From contig NZ_JAKFZN010000001.1 in NCBI RefSeq assembly GCF_021654165.1, forward strand, positions 620,001 to 684,000: a DNA stretch of 64,000 nucleotides, in the 5' to 3' direction. A program made the position numbers and the translations under genes. A model generated the notes under the pieces. That model was not told the origin of the DNA and searched no databases. It saw nothing but the letters and a program-made list of their open reading frames with translations. Source of the stretch: Nereida sp. MMG025 (GTDB lineage Bacteria; Pseudomonadota; Alphaproteobacteria; Rhodobacterales; Rhodobacteraceae). Below, in pieces: positions 17,390 to 25,676 of this stretch (its first letter is position 1; every line of letters begins with the position of its first letter).

Positions 17390-17881
17390 ATGGCGAAAAA
17401 AACCCACGATAGCGATGTTGAGTTCATTCAGGCGTTGGCCGAGCTTTTGCGCGAGAATGATCTGACAGAATTGCAGGTCAAACGGGACTATGGCGAAGCA
17501 GACAGTCTGAACGTTCGTGTGAGCAGACAAACCCAAATGGTCGCAGCCGCGCCCGCAGCTGTCGCAGCGCCGGCACCAGTTGCAGCGGCAGCGCCTGCCG
17601 CAGCACCTGCCCCCTTGGCAGAGGCCAGCGATGACCCCGCCAATCATCCTGGCGCTGTGACATCGCCAATGGTCGGCACGATCTACATGCAAGCAGAGCC
17701 CGGCGCGCCATCTTTTGTCAGCGTAGGCACGCAGGTCAAAGAAGGTGATACCCTTCTGATTGTAGAGGCCATGAAAACAATGAACCATATTCCTGCGCCA
17801 CGTGCAGGGACCGTCAAACGTATTCTGGTCGAAGATGGTGCCCCTGTCGAATATGGCGCACCGCTTGTGATCCTCGAATAA
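17390..17881 (+). CDS. accB: Biotin carboxyl carrier protein of acetyl-CoA carboxylase
   Basis: The 163-residue protein starts at ATG 17390; a longer in-frame reading would cross the acs terminator. The N-terminal helix region is followed by an Ala/Pro-rich flexible linker (residues 52-78), then the biotinyl domain with EAMKTMNHI, where Lys129 is the biotin site. The Thr in EAMKTM replaces the more usual Leu or Met. It carries CO2 between AccC and the carboxyltransferase for malonyl-CoA synthesis. accC follows after 10 bases, as in most proteobacteria. Confidence 0.95.
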   Translation: MAKKTHDSDVEFIQALAELLRENDLTELQVKRDYGEADSLNVRVSRQTQMVAAAPAAVAAPAPVAAAAPAAAPAPLAEASDDPANHPGAVTSPMVGTIYMQAEPGAPSFVSVGTQVKEGDTLLIVEAMKTMNHIPAPRAGTVKRILVEDGAPVEYGAPLVILE

Positions 17882-17891
17882 GGCATTGGCA

Positions 17892-19241
17892 ATGTTCGAT
17901 AAAATCCTGATCGCCAACCGTGGCGAAATTGCTTTGCGGGTCATCCGCGCCTGCCGTGAAATGGGTGTGCAATCTGTCGCGGTCCATTCGACCGCAGACG
18001 CAGATGCCATGCATGTGCGCATGGCGGATGAGGCTATTTGCATCGGCCCGCCATCCTCAACCGACAGCTATTTGTCGATCCCTGCGATCGTGGCGGCTTG
18101 CGAGATCACCGGCGCCCAAGCGATACACCCCGGCTATGGTTTCTTGTCTGAAAACGCACGGTTTGTCGAAATACTCGAAGATCACGGCATCACATTTATC
18201 GGCCCAACATCCGAGCACATTCGCGTCATGGGCGATAAAATCACCGCCAAAGACACAATGAAGAAACTGGGTGTGCCATGTGTGCCAGGCTCTGAAGGTG
18301 GTGTTGCAACAGTCGAAGAGGCTAAGGCACTGGGCGAAGAAATTGGCTATCCGCTGATCATCAAGGCGACAGCAGGTGGTGGCGGCAAAGGCATGAAACT
18401 GGCCAAATCCGCCGACGAGATGGAGCAAGCCTTCCAGACCGCGCGCCAAGAGGGCAAAGTGAATTTTGGCAATGACGAGGTTTATATCGAGAAGTATCTC
18501 GGCAAACCGCGCCATATCGAAATTCAGGTCTTTGGCGACGGGAAAGGCAAAGCCGTTCATCTGGGCGAGCGGGATTGTTCGCTTCAGCGACGTCACCAAA
18601 AGGTTTTCGAAGAAGCACCGGGTCCTGCGATTGATCCCGAAACGCGCGCACGGATCGGCAGGATTTGCGCCGATGCCATGGCCGATATCAACTATATCGG
18701 CGCGGGCACCATCGAGTTTCTCTATGAAGATGGCGAGTTCTTTTTCATCGAAATGAACACCCGTTTGCAGGTGGAACACCCTGTCACCGAAGCGATCTTT
18801 GGTGTTGATCTGGTGCGCGAGCAAATCCGCGTTGCCGCGGGCGTTGACATGTCGTTCGACCAGGACGATCTGGTGATCAATGGGCACGCAATCGAAGTGC
18901 GGATCAATGCAGAGAAACTCCCCAATTTCTCGCCTTGCCCTGGCAAGATCACCCAGTATCACGCGCCCGGTGGTCTGGGCGTCCGCATGGATAGCGCCCT
19001 TTATGATGGGTATTCGATCCCGCCTTATTACGACAGTCTGATCGGTAAGTTGATTGTTCATGGCCGCAACCGTCCAGAAGCTCTCTCGCGTCTGAACCGC
19101 GCTTTGGGCGAATTGATTGTGGATGGCGTCGATACGACCATCCCGCTTTTTGATGCGTTGCTTGGACAGAAAGACATTCTGACGGGCGATTACGATATCC
19201 ATTGGCTTGAACACTGGCTGGAAACGAACCTGCAAGGGTAG
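17892..19241 (+). CDS. accC: Acetyl-CoA carboxylase biotin carboxylase subunit
   Basis: The 449-residue biotin carboxylase starts at ATG 17892 (MFDKILIANRGEIALRV). It has the ATP-grasp Gly-rich loop KATAGGGGKGMK, the ERDCSLQRRHQK motif, FIEMNTRLQVEHPVTE with catalytic residues and the EVRINAE segment. It carboxylates biotin on AccB with bicarbonate and ATP. The length is normal. The gene sits in an accB-accC operon ended by a hairpin terminator and is followed by aat, an order common in Rhodobacterales. Confidence 0.96.
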   Translation: MFDKILIANRGEIALRVIRACREMGVQSVAVHSTADADAMHVRMADEAICIGPPSSTDSYLSIPAIVAACEITGAQAIHPGYGFLSENARFVEILEDHGITFIGPTSEHIRVMGDKITAKDTMKKLGVPCVPGSEGGVATVEEAKALGEEIGYPLIIKATAGGGGKGMKLAKSADEMEQAFQTARQEGKVNFGNDEVYIEKYLGKPRHIEIQVFGDGKGKAVHLGERDCSLQRRHQKVFEEAPGPAIDPETRARIGRICADAMADINYIGAGTIEFLYEDGEFFFIEMNTRLQVEHPVTEAIFGVDLVREQIRVAAGVDMSFDQDDLVINGHAIEVRINAEKLPNFSPCPGKITQYHAPGGLGVRMDSALYDGYSIPPYYDSLIGKLIVHGRNRPEALSRLNRALGELIVDGVDTTIPLFDALLGQKDILTGDYDIHWLEHWLETNLQG

Positions 19242-19267
19242 CGCGACGCACTATATACTAAGACACA

Positions 19268-19294
19268 GGGCCAGATCACCGATCTGGCCCTTTT
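19268..19294 (+). terminator. Rho-independent terminator after accC
   Basis: The perfect 10 bp stem GGGCCAGATC / GATCTGGCCC has a 3-base loop and is followed by TTTT. It lies 26 bases downstream of the accC stop and separates accBC from aat. Confidence 0.9.
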
Positions 19295-19339
19295 CATTTG
19301 CCGCCCCATTTGCGATGGTTTGGCGCAGGAGATCCCATA

Positions 19340-19987
19340 ATGAACGAGACACTCACGCCAGAGGTGCTGCTGCGCGCCTATCAGGCGGGCATCTTTCCGA
19401 TGTCGGACGGGCGTCACGATCCCGATATTTACTGGGTTGATCCGCGCAAGCGTGGCGTGATGCCATTGGACGGGTTCCACATCTCGCGCAGTTTGGCCAA
19501 ACAGATGCGCAAGGGGGAATACGCAGTCACCGCGGATCAACACTTCGATGCAGTCCTACAGCAGTGTGCCGCGCGTAAAGACACGTGGATCAGCACAAGA
19601 ATTGAGAAGTTGTATCAACAGCTTTTTTCAAGCGGATTTGCACATTCCATTGAGGTCTCAACACCCGACGGCACGCTTTTTGGGGGTGTTTACGGGGTCG
19701 CAATCCGTGGTGTGTTTTTCGGCGAAAGCATGTTTTCCAGCCAAACAGGCGGATCAAAAATTGCGCTGGCCTATCTGGTGGACCGATTGCGCATGGGTGG
19801 GTTCACATTGTTTGATACGCAATTCATCACGCCGCACCTTGAAAGCCTCGGAGGGGTCGAAATATCCCGCAAGACCTATCACGATCTCTTGGCCCATGGT
19901 TTGTCGCAAGACGCGGATTTTTGGGCATCAGGCCCAGGCAGTCCGGCCGCTGATCAGGTCTTGCAGCGCAACGCCCAAACATCATAG
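19340..19987 (+). CDS. aat: Leucyl/phenylalanyl-tRNA-protein transferase
   Basis: The 215-residue enzyme transfers Leu or Phe from aminoacyl-tRNA to proteins with N-terminal Arg or Lys, creating N-degrons for ClpS-ClpAP. The family pattern is clear: LLRAYQAGIFPM at the N-terminus, WVDPRKRGVMPLDGFHISRSL, GGVYGVAIRGVFFGESMFS and FTLFDTQFITPHLESLGGVEI. The start ATG 19340 follows AGGAGA at good spacing. The 3' end overlaps the convergent DUF2155 gene by 34 bp. Confidence 0.95.
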   Translation: MNETLTPEVLLRAYQAGIFPMSDGRHDPDIYWVDPRKRGVMPLDGFHISRSLAKQMRKGEYAVTADQHFDAVLQQCAARKDTWISTRIEKLYQQLFSSGFAHSIEVSTPDGTLFGGVYGVAIRGVFFGESMFSSQTGGSKIALAYLVDRLRMGGFTLFDTQFITPHLESLGGVEISRKTYHDLLAHGLSQDADFWASGPGSPAADQVLQRNAQTS

Positions 19988-20313
19988 CGGGGGTGTTCCA
20001 TTGCGTTCAGTGCAGGCGCAGACGCGATCATCCAGCCCTCAAAAACAGGTGTTTCACTGCCCTGCGCTGTGACGGTAAGCAAGATATAAGCGTCACCCGA
20101 CGGGTTCGATCTGGGGTAACGGCACTCTTGCATTGCAACGCTCAGACGGCCCACGGTGCGGGTTTCAAATATCTCAAGCTCTAGGTCTTGGACTGTTCCA
20201 GTGGTTTTATCGAGGACGCGGATGATGCCTTGTGGGGCATTTCGGGTCTGTTGTGCCACGGCAGGGGCTGCAATGGCCAAGCCGAGCACACATGCAGTGA
20301 GCGCGCGGATCAT
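19954..20313 (-). CDS. DUF2155 domain protein, secreted
   Basis: The 119-residue protein has a Sec signal peptide (MIRALTACVLGLAIAAPAVAQQ) and a small periplasmic domain of the DUF2155 family (GIIRVLDKTTGTVQDLEL, ECRYP, AYILLTV, FEGWMIASAPALNAMEHPRYDVWALRC). Two Cys residues could form a disulfide. No function is known for the family. Its conserved position beside mlaD and NDUFA12-like genes suggests a shared transcript: its ATG overlaps the mlaD stop by 4 bp. Confidence 0.85.
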   Translation of the reverse strand: MIRALTACVLGLAIAAPAVAQQTRNAPQGIIRVLDKTTGTVQDLELEIFETRTVGRLSVAMQECRYPRSNPSGDAYILLTVTAQGSETPVFEGWMIASAPALNAMEHPRYDVWALRCKT

Positions 20314-20756
20314 TGATCGCTTCCACCCACAAAGGCCAAAAGCAGGGAAACAAGGCTCACCGCACCTTGCGTGTCTTCGATTTCGGCGCCGTCTTCAAAA
20401 GCGAACATGCTTCCACCCGGCTGGATTTCAACGAAATTGCCACCCAACAGACCTTCTGATGAAATGGTGATCGCACTATCATCAGGGATCTCGACACCGT
20501 CGATCAAAGCAAACGTCGTATCGGCACGCAGGGTTTGGGGGTTCAATTCCATCCCCGTCACGGTGCCGATCTTGACACCCGACATACGCACATCGGTTCC
20601 AACGCTGATGCCTTCGGCGGATCTGAAACTTGCCGTAAGTTCAAAATCAGATGCACCGTTGGCAAAGCCTGTTGCTTGGGCGGCATAAACCAGAAAGCCG
20701 ATGGCGGCTGCCAAAACTGCGCCGCCCAGTATCACCTCGCCCCGTGTGTCTGACAT
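20310..20756 (-). CDS. mlaD: MlaD/MCE-domain protein
   Basis: The 148-residue protein starts at ATG 20756, directly on the upstream stop (TAATG). One N-terminal membrane helix (VILGGAVLAAAIGFLVYAAQATG) precedes an MCE domain (FELTASFRSAEGISVGTDVRMSGVKIGTVTGMEL). MlaD proteins bind phospholipid in the inner membrane as part of an ABC complex that keeps the outer membrane asymmetric. The other mla genes are not in the window, so the protein serves a complex encoded elsewhere. Confidence 0.88.
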   Translation of the reverse strand: MSDTRGEVILGGAVLAAAIGFLVYAAQATGFANGASDFELTASFRSAEGISVGTDVRMSGVKIGTVTGMELNPQTLRADTTFALIDGVEIPDDSAITISSEGLLGGNFVEIQPGGSMFAFEDGAEIEDTQGAVSLVSLLLAFVGGSDQ

Positions 20757-21139
20757 TATTCTGGGCTCCACGCCTCATAGTCCGACCGCTCTTTGGGGTC
20801 GGATTTGCGGATCGAGCCAGCGGGCGCATAAGCCATCGCAGTCCCTGTCAGGTTCGGCATATGCGGTTTTTCCCACTGCTTATGTGGAAGGGGTTTGTCT
20901 GTCGGAACACTGTCCCACGTATGATGCAACCAACCATGCCAATCAGGCGATACACGCGATGCTTCGTTAAGGCCGTTATAGATAACCCAACGGCGCTTGC
21001 CGTCTTTGGTTTCGTAAAACACATTCCCTTGGTCATCTTCGCCCACGCGTTTGCCTTTGCGCCATGTCCAAAGCTGTGTGCCAAGGGACTGGCCGTCCCA
21101 CCATGTTACCGCACGTTTGATAAAGTTCAGGATACCCAT
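20756..21139 (-). CDS. NDUFA12-family NADH:ubiquinone oxidoreductase accessory subunit
   Basis: The 127-residue protein starts at ATG 21139 ([26 protein letters not shown]). It shows the B17.2/NDUFA12 pattern: [15 protein letters not shown], [24 protein letters not shown]. This accessory subunit binds the peripheral arm of complex I in mitochondria and alphaproteobacteria. The gene is separate from any nuo operon and co-transcribed with mlaD and the DUF2155 gene, a conserved arrangement in Rhodobacterales as far as I know. Confidence 0.92.
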   Translation of the reverse strand: MGILNFIKRAVTWWDGQSLGTQLWTWRKGKRVGEDDQGNVFYETKDGKRRWVIYNGLNEASRVSPDWHGWLHHTWDSVPTDKPLPHKQWEKPHMPNLTGTAMAYAPAGSIRKSDPKERSDYEAWSPE

Positions 21140-21214
21140 GAGCGCCTCGCGTTTTCGTCCCCGCACATATGGCCCATCTGAAGGCCATGGTAAAGTGGGC
21201 AAAGCGGCGCGCCG

Positions 21215-21745
21215 CTAGTCGCCCCAACGCAGACGAAACGCCAAACGGTGTTCTGCGGAGTAAAGCGCCATGTATTGCCCCTCGCCACCCCCAAAGAAGG
21301 ACACCCACGCGCCTTGCGACTGAAGCACGCTCAGCAATTCATCCGCGTGACCGTCAATGCCGACACCGTCCATTTTTTCAGGGAACCCTGTGAAGCAATA
21401 CTGCGCAGAACCATGACTGTCAGGGAAGAGCTGCGGCGTAGGTTGCCATCCGCCGTCCTGTTCCAGACTGGCGGTTGGTCCCCATTTGGACACGGTCAGC
21501 TTGGGTGGCATTTCGGGCGCATCGGCTTCAAGGCGCAACAGCACGTAAGTACATCCATAGGGCCCTATGTGGCGCGGTTTATAGGAACGAACACCCGAAA
21601 TTGGCAGCGGGCCAAAGAACACATCGGCATCTTCGATCGCATTTCTTGTGTTCGCTGACAGCCCTAAACTGGCCAAGACATCACGTGCTGCATAAAGCGT
21701 CAGCCCGATCAAAGCGACCATCAGAATTCGAATAATCCACGTCAT
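21215..21745 (-). CDS. Hypothetical membrane-anchored protein
   Basis: I do not recognise this 176-residue protein. One N-terminal hydrophobic helix (residues 3-20, IIRILMVALIGLTLYAARDV) would anchor it in the inner membrane with a globular periplasmic domain. That domain has two Cys residues and ends in HRLAFRLRWGD. The gene stands between a 23-codon reading frame and the NDUFA12-like gene, with a 75 bp gap to the latter. The reading frame and codon use look genuine. Confidence 0.65.
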   Translation of the reverse strand: MTWIIRILMVALIGLTLYAARDVLASLGLSANTRNAIEDADVFFGPLPISGVRSYKPRHIGPYGCTYVLLRLEADAPEMPPKLTVSKWGPTASLEQDGGWQPTPQLFPDSHGSAQYCFTGFPEKMDGVGIDGHADELLSVLQSQGAWVSFFGGGEGQYMALYSAEHRLAFRLRWGD

Positions 21746-21751
21746 AATTCG

Positions 21752-21823
21752 TTACCAAAACAAAACGATCAAAACGATCAGCAAACCGCGCGGCACCAAG
21801 CGACCAAGAATAAACCGACGCAT
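21752..21823 (-). CDS. Possible 23-residue hydrophobic peptide
   Basis: A short frame starts at ATG 21823, one base after the ridA stop, and encodes MRRFILGRLVPRGLLIVLIVLFW. It is a basic N-terminus and one hydrophobic stretch, like known small membrane proteins. It ends 6 bases before the next gene's start, so it fits an operon between ridA and the hypothetical gene. No strong ribosome-binding site is obvious. It could be chance. Confidence 0.35.
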   Translation of the reverse strand: MRRFILGRLVPRGLLIVLIVLFW

Positions 21824-21824
21824 G

Positions 21825-22178
21825 TTATGCCAACGCCGTAACTTCGATTTCGATCCGGTATTTCGAATCAATCAAGCCACATTCGATCATGGTGGCCGCG
21901 GGCGGGTGTGCGCCAAAAGCCTCCGACAAGATAGGCCAGCAGGGTTCGAACTCGGCCGCGTCGGGTAAATAATAGCTCACCCGCACGACTTTGGTTAAGT
22001 CGCTGCCTGCCTCGCGCAACGCATCTTCGATGGTTTCAAGCGCCGCGCGGCATTGCGAGACCACATCGTCGCCTTGGCCCACGGTTCCGGCCACATGCAC
22101 AAACCCGCCCGCAACGACCGCGCGGCAGTAGCCGATCTTGCTTTCGAATTCGCTACCTGAATGGATACGTTTGATCAT
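21825..22178 (-). CDS. RidA family protein
   Basis: The 117-residue protein of the YjgF/YER057c/UK114 family starts at ATG 22178 (MIKRIHSGSEFESKIGYCRAV). The C-terminal DSKYRIEIEVTA and the QCRAALETIEDALREAG helix are typical. Canonical RidA deaminates reactive 2-aminoacrylate and uses an Arg in the pocket; here the CGLIDSKYRIEIE segment suggests a non-archetypal subfamily. It lies 70 bp downstream of clpX, beyond a strong terminator, on the same strand. Confidence 0.85.
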   Translation of the reverse strand: MIKRIHSGSEFESKIGYCRAVVAGGFVHVAGTVGQGDDVVSQCRAALETIEDALREAGSDLTKVVRVSYYLPDAAEFEPCWPILSEAFGAHPPAATMIECGLIDSKYRIEIEVTALA

Positions 22179-22191
22179 TATGTCCCCCAAC

Positions 22192-22225
22192 AAAAAAGCG
22201 CGGCCCCGTAGGAACGAGACCGCGC
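22192..22225 (-). terminator. Rho-independent terminator after clpX
   Basis: On the minus strand an 11 bp stem (GCGCGGTCTCG with CGGGGCCGCGC, two G-U pairs) and a 6-base loop precede TTTTTT. It begins 24 bases after the clpX stop and lies just before the ridA start. Confidence 0.88.
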
Positions 22226-22248
22226 AAACCTACGTCATGGCCACATGC

Positions 22249-23511
22249 TTAGGCCGTTGCATCGGCTTTCTCTGGCTCTCCGTGGATCATCAGCGGATCG
22301 GCATCGGGGCCAACCGCTTCTTCATTCACCACAACCTCTGTGACGCTGTCCTGCCCTGGCAGGTCGAACATCGTATCCAGCAGGATATCTTCGAGGATCG
22401 AGCGCAGACCGCGTGCCCCTGTTTTACGTTCAATCGCGCGCTTGGCGATGGCTTGCAGTGCATCATCCGTAAAGTTCAGCTGCACGTCTTCCAGTTCAAA
22501 CAAGCGCTGGTATTGTTTAACCAGCGCGTTTTTGGGCTGTGTAAGGATCGTGACAAGCGCATCTTCGTCCAGATCTTCCAGCGTCGCGATCACGGGCAAG
22601 CGGCCCACGAACTCAGGGATCAGACCAAATTTCAACAGATCTTCGGGTTCCAGATCCTGGAAGTATTCGCCGACCGTTTTCTGGCTTTCGTCTTTCACGT
22701 CTGCGCCAAACCCCATCGCGGATCCTTTGCCGCGCTGCGCAATGATACGGTCCAGTCCCGCAAATGCGCCGCCGCAGATGAACAGGATGTTGGTTGTATC
22801 CACTTGCAGGAATTCCTGTTGCGGATGCTTGCGCCCCCCTTGAGGCGGCACAGATGCAACGGTGCCTTCCATGATTTTCAGCAAAGCCTGCTGCACACCT
22901 TCACCCGAAACATCGCGGGTAATGGACGGATTGTCGGATTTGCGGGTGATCTTGTCGACCTCGTCAATATAAACGATGCCGCGCTGCGCACGCTCAACAT
23001 TGTATTCAGACGCCTGCAACAGTTTGAGAATGATGTTTTCGACATCTTCACCAACGTAACCTGCTTCGGTCAGCGTCGTCGCATCGGCCATGGTAAACGG
23101 CACATCCAGAATGCGCGCCAGTGTTTGAGCCAGCAGTGTCTTACCGCAACCAGTCGGACCGATTAGCATGATGTTGGACTTGGCCAATTCAATATCGCCG
23201 CCTTTGCCCGCGTGGTTCAGACGTTTGTAGTGGTTATGCACCGCGACAGACAGCACGCGCTTGGCCTTGGCCTGACCAATCACATAGTCGTCCAGAACCT
23301 CGCAGATTTCCAATGGGGTGGGCACGCCTTCGGAAGATTTCAAGCCCGTTGCCTTGGTCTCTTCGCGGATGATATCCATGCAAAGTTCAACACATTCATC
23401 ACAAATGAACACTGTGGGACCCGCAATCAATTTGCGTACCTCGTGCTGCGATTTTCCGCAGAAACTACAGTAAAGTGTATTCTTGCTGTCGCCGCCTGAT
23501 GCGTTCGCCAT
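22249..23511 (-). CDS. clpX: ATP-dependent Clp protease ATP-binding subunit ClpX
   Basis: The 420-residue AAA+ unfoldase starts at ATG 23511 ([21 protein letters not shown]). The N-terminal zinc-binding domain uses C15, C18, C37 and C40. It also has Walker A GPTGCGKT, Walker [18 protein letters not shown] pore motif, and the IGF-type loop that docks on ClpP ([10 protein letters not shown] region). It unfolds tagged proteins for ClpP, whose gene lies 172 bp upstream on the same strand, the standard order. In alphaproteobacteria ClpXP degrades CtrA and other cell-cycle regulators. Confidence 0.97.
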   Translation of the reverse strand: MANASGGDSKNTLYCSFCGKSQHEVRKLIAGPTVFICDECVELCMDIIREETKATGLKSSEGVPTPLEICEVLDDYVIGQAKAKRVLSVAVHNHYKRLNHAGKGGDIELAKSNIMLIGPTGCGKTLLAQTLARILDVPFTMADATTLTEAGYVGEDVENIILKLLQASEYNVERAQRGIVYIDEVDKITRKSDNPSITRDVSGEGVQQALLKIMEGTVASVPPQGGRKHPQQEFLQVDTTNILFICGGAFAGLDRIIAQRGKGSAMGFGADVKDESQKTVGEYFQDLEPEDLLKFGLIPEFVGRLPVIATLEDLDEDALVTILTQPKNALVKQYQRLFELEDVQLNFTDDALQAIAKRAIERKTGARGLRSILEDILLDTMFDLPGQDSVTEVVVNEEAVGPDADPLMIHGEPEKADATA

Positions 23512-23683
23512 CGTACAAATCCTTCGGGGTGCGTCCCCGTTAACGGGTCCTAAAGAGAAGAAAGGACCGCCCTTGCACACATGCTAGGACAGTCCTTTTT
23601 GGTCCACAATGCGAAAATGCCCGTTTCTTAATTTTCACGGATCATTGACGCTGGATGCCTTAACAAACCGTTAAGGCTTGCGA

Positions 23684-24304
23684 TCAATCGTCGTCTTTTG
23701 CGCGGTTTTCCACGATTTCGTCGATCAATCCCCAGTCTTTCGCTTCTTCGGGCGACATGAAGTTGTCACGCTCAAGTGCGGCTTCTACGTCTTTGAGCTT
23801 GTTGCCTGTATGTTTGACGTAAATCTCGTTCAGGCGTGTTTTCAGCTTCTGGGTCTCTTGCGCATGGATCATGATATCCGTCGCTTGGCCCTGATACCCA
23901 CCCGATGGCTGGTGCACCATCACACGGCTATTTGGCAGCGAAAAGCGCATGCCAGCCTCGCCTGCCGTCAACAAAAGCGAGCCCATAGATGCTGCCTGCC
24001 CGATCACCAAAGTGCTGACCTTGGGCTTGATGTATTGCATTGTATCGTAGATCGACAGGCCGCTTGTGACGACACCGCCGGGCGAGTTGATATACATGCT
24101 GATTTCTTTGCTCGGGTTTTCCGCCTCAAGGTGGAGCAACTGTGCCACCACCAACTGGCTCATCCCGTCGTGTACGGGCCCATTCAAAAAGATGATCCGT
24201 TCTTTCAGCAGACGGCTGAAGATATCATAGGCGCGTTCGCCGCGGCTGGTCTGTTCAACCACCATCGGCACGAGGTTCATATAGGTTTCTACGGGGTCTT
24301 GCAT
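23684..24304 (-). CDS. clpP: ATP-dependent Clp protease proteolytic subunit ClpP
   Basis: The 206-residue serine protease has catalytic Ser106 (GQAASMGS) and His131 (MVHQPSGG), with the Asp further on, plus the YINSPGG handle region. It forms tetradecameric chambers fed by ClpX. The length is normal. The region between clpP and clpX (23512-23683) holds a small inverted repeat CCTTAAC/GTTAAGG at 23658-23676 but no gene. The start at 24304 faces the photolyase-like gene across a 135 bp divergent promoter region. Confidence 0.97.
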   Translation of the reverse strand: MQDPVETYMNLVPMVVEQTSRGERAYDIFSRLLKERIIFLNGPVHDGMSQLVVAQLLHLEAENPSKEISMYINSPGGVVTSGLSIYDTMQYIKPKVSTLVIGQAASMGSLLLTAGEAGMRFSLPNSRVMVHQPSGGYQGQATDIMIHAQETQKLKTRLNEIYVKHTGNKLKDVEAALERDNFMSPEEAKDWGLIDEIVENRAKDDD

Positions 24305-24439
24305 CTGCGCCTCACTTCATGCTTTGCGATCTTGCTCGCGTTTCGAACTCTGTCAGACAGTAGGTCGCACCGCCCCGACCTACAAGGCGCAGCTGAGCAT
24401 TTTATTGAAACACCGCTTGGCCGCGTTATCTGGCCCGAG

Positions 24440-25660
24440 ATGACAAAACAGCTTTTCGCCCCAACCCGCACCGCAGCCCTTGAACGGCTGCAATCATTCG
24501 TCCCCAAAGCTGGCGCCTATGCCAGCAAACGTAACTACGATATTTCAGGCCATCCGCATGTGTCTGTGCTATCGCCCTATATTCGGCACCGCGTGTTGAC
24601 CGAGGTCGAGGTCTTGCAAGCCGTTCTTGGCCGCTATGCCCCTTCAACGGTGGAAAAATACGTACAGGAAGTGTTCTGGCGCACCTATTGGAAAGGCTGG
24701 CTTGAGATGCGCCCGTCGGTCTGGTCTGACTACAAACAGGCCGTTCATTCATCCTGGAACGATGTGCAGACACAAAGCGGCATGCGCAGTGAATGGGAGG
24801 CGGCGTGCAAGGGTGAAACGGGCATTGATTGCTTTGATCACTGGGCCAAGGAACTTGTGCAAACGGGGTATCTGCACAATCACGCGCGGATGTGGTTTGC
24901 CTCAATCTGGATTTTCACGCTGCGACTTCCTTGGGCCTTGGGCGCTGATTTTTTCTTGCGGCATTTGTTGGATGGCGATCCCGCATCGAACACATTGTCA
25001 TGGCGATGGGTTGGTGGGCTGCACACAAAAGGCAAAACCTACCTCGCCCGCCCCGACAACATTGCAAAATATACCGAAGGCCGGTTTCGACCAACGGGCC
25101 TTGCAACGCACGCAGAACCTTTGACAGGCATGCCGAACCCTGAAAGAAGCCCCCTGCCTGAAGCCGGCGAACTGATCACTGGGGCGCGAACGGGTCTTTT
25201 GATCACGGAAGACGACACCAGCATTGGCTGGATCGTCGATCAGGTCACACCCGTTGCAACGGCTTGTCTGAACGCATCCGCACACCGATCGCCTTTGCAC
25301 GTCGCACCATCAGTTCACAGCTTCACCCAAGATTTGATCAGCGACGGGGCGGCGCGGTATTCGGAACGGATCGGAACACAGGCAGGGTTTATTGACGCCG
25401 AACAGCTTGCCCAGTGGGCCAATGAACAGGGTCTCGACCAAGTCGTGACGTCTTATGTGCCGGTCGGACCCGCTAGAGATGCTCTCAAACCCGCGCAGCG
25501 CGCCTTGTCTGACAAGGGCATCACCTTGACCCAACTTCGCAGGCCCTACGATACAGCGGCTTGGCCACATGCCACACACGGGTTCTTCCGCTTCAAAGAC
25601 AAGATCCCAAGCCTTCTGGGGCGTATCCGCGGCGTGCGTTTGGCCGACAGCCAAACGTAA
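24440..25660 (+). CDS. Photolyase/cryptochrome-like FAD-binding protein with permuted domain order
   Basis: I start the 406-residue protein at ATG 24440; earlier in-frame codons would run antisense through clpP. Residues 40-216 match the C-terminal FAD-binding domain of photolyases: LSPYIRHRVLTEVEV, FWRTYWKGWLEMRP, TGYLHNHARM, LDGDPASNTLSWRW and an Asn-Pro-like ARPDNIAKYTEGRF. Residues 250-406 then resemble the photolyase N-terminal alpha/beta domain (WANEQGLDQVV, PVGPARDALKPA, GFFRFKDKIPSLL). The order is thus reversed from ordinary photolyases. FAD binding is likely; whether it repairs DNA or senses light is unknown. Confidence 0.75.
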   Translation: MTKQLFAPTRTAALERLQSFVPKAGAYASKRNYDISGHPHVSVLSPYIRHRVLTEVEVLQAVLGRYAPSTVEKYVQEVFWRTYWKGWLEMRPSVWSDYKQAVHSSWNDVQTQSGMRSEWEAACKGETGIDCFDHWAKELVQTGYLHNHARMWFASIWIFTLRLPWALGADFFLRHLLDGDPASNTLSWRWVGGLHTKGKTYLARPDNIAKYTEGRFRPTGLATHAEPLTGMPNPERSPLPEAGELITGARTGLLITEDDTSIGWIVDQVTPVATACLNASAHRSPLHVAPSVHSFTQDLISDGAARYSERIGTQAGFIDAEQLAQWANEQGLDQVVTSYVPVGPARDALKPAQRALSDKGITLTQLRRPYDTAAWPHATHGFFRFKDKIPSLLGRIRGVRLADSQT

Positions 25661-25676
25661 CGCCGCGCAGACCTAT

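Noticed and set aside
19954-19987. 34 bp overlap of aat and DUF2155 gene considered as an assembly error
   Set aside because: Both proteins reach full family length with intact C-termini; convergent overlaps of 4-8 bp are frequent in this window.
23678-24439. N-terminal extension of the photolyase-like gene by 254 codons
   Set aside because: The extension is antisense to clpP with no photolyase similarity; the domain begins shortly after ATG 24440.
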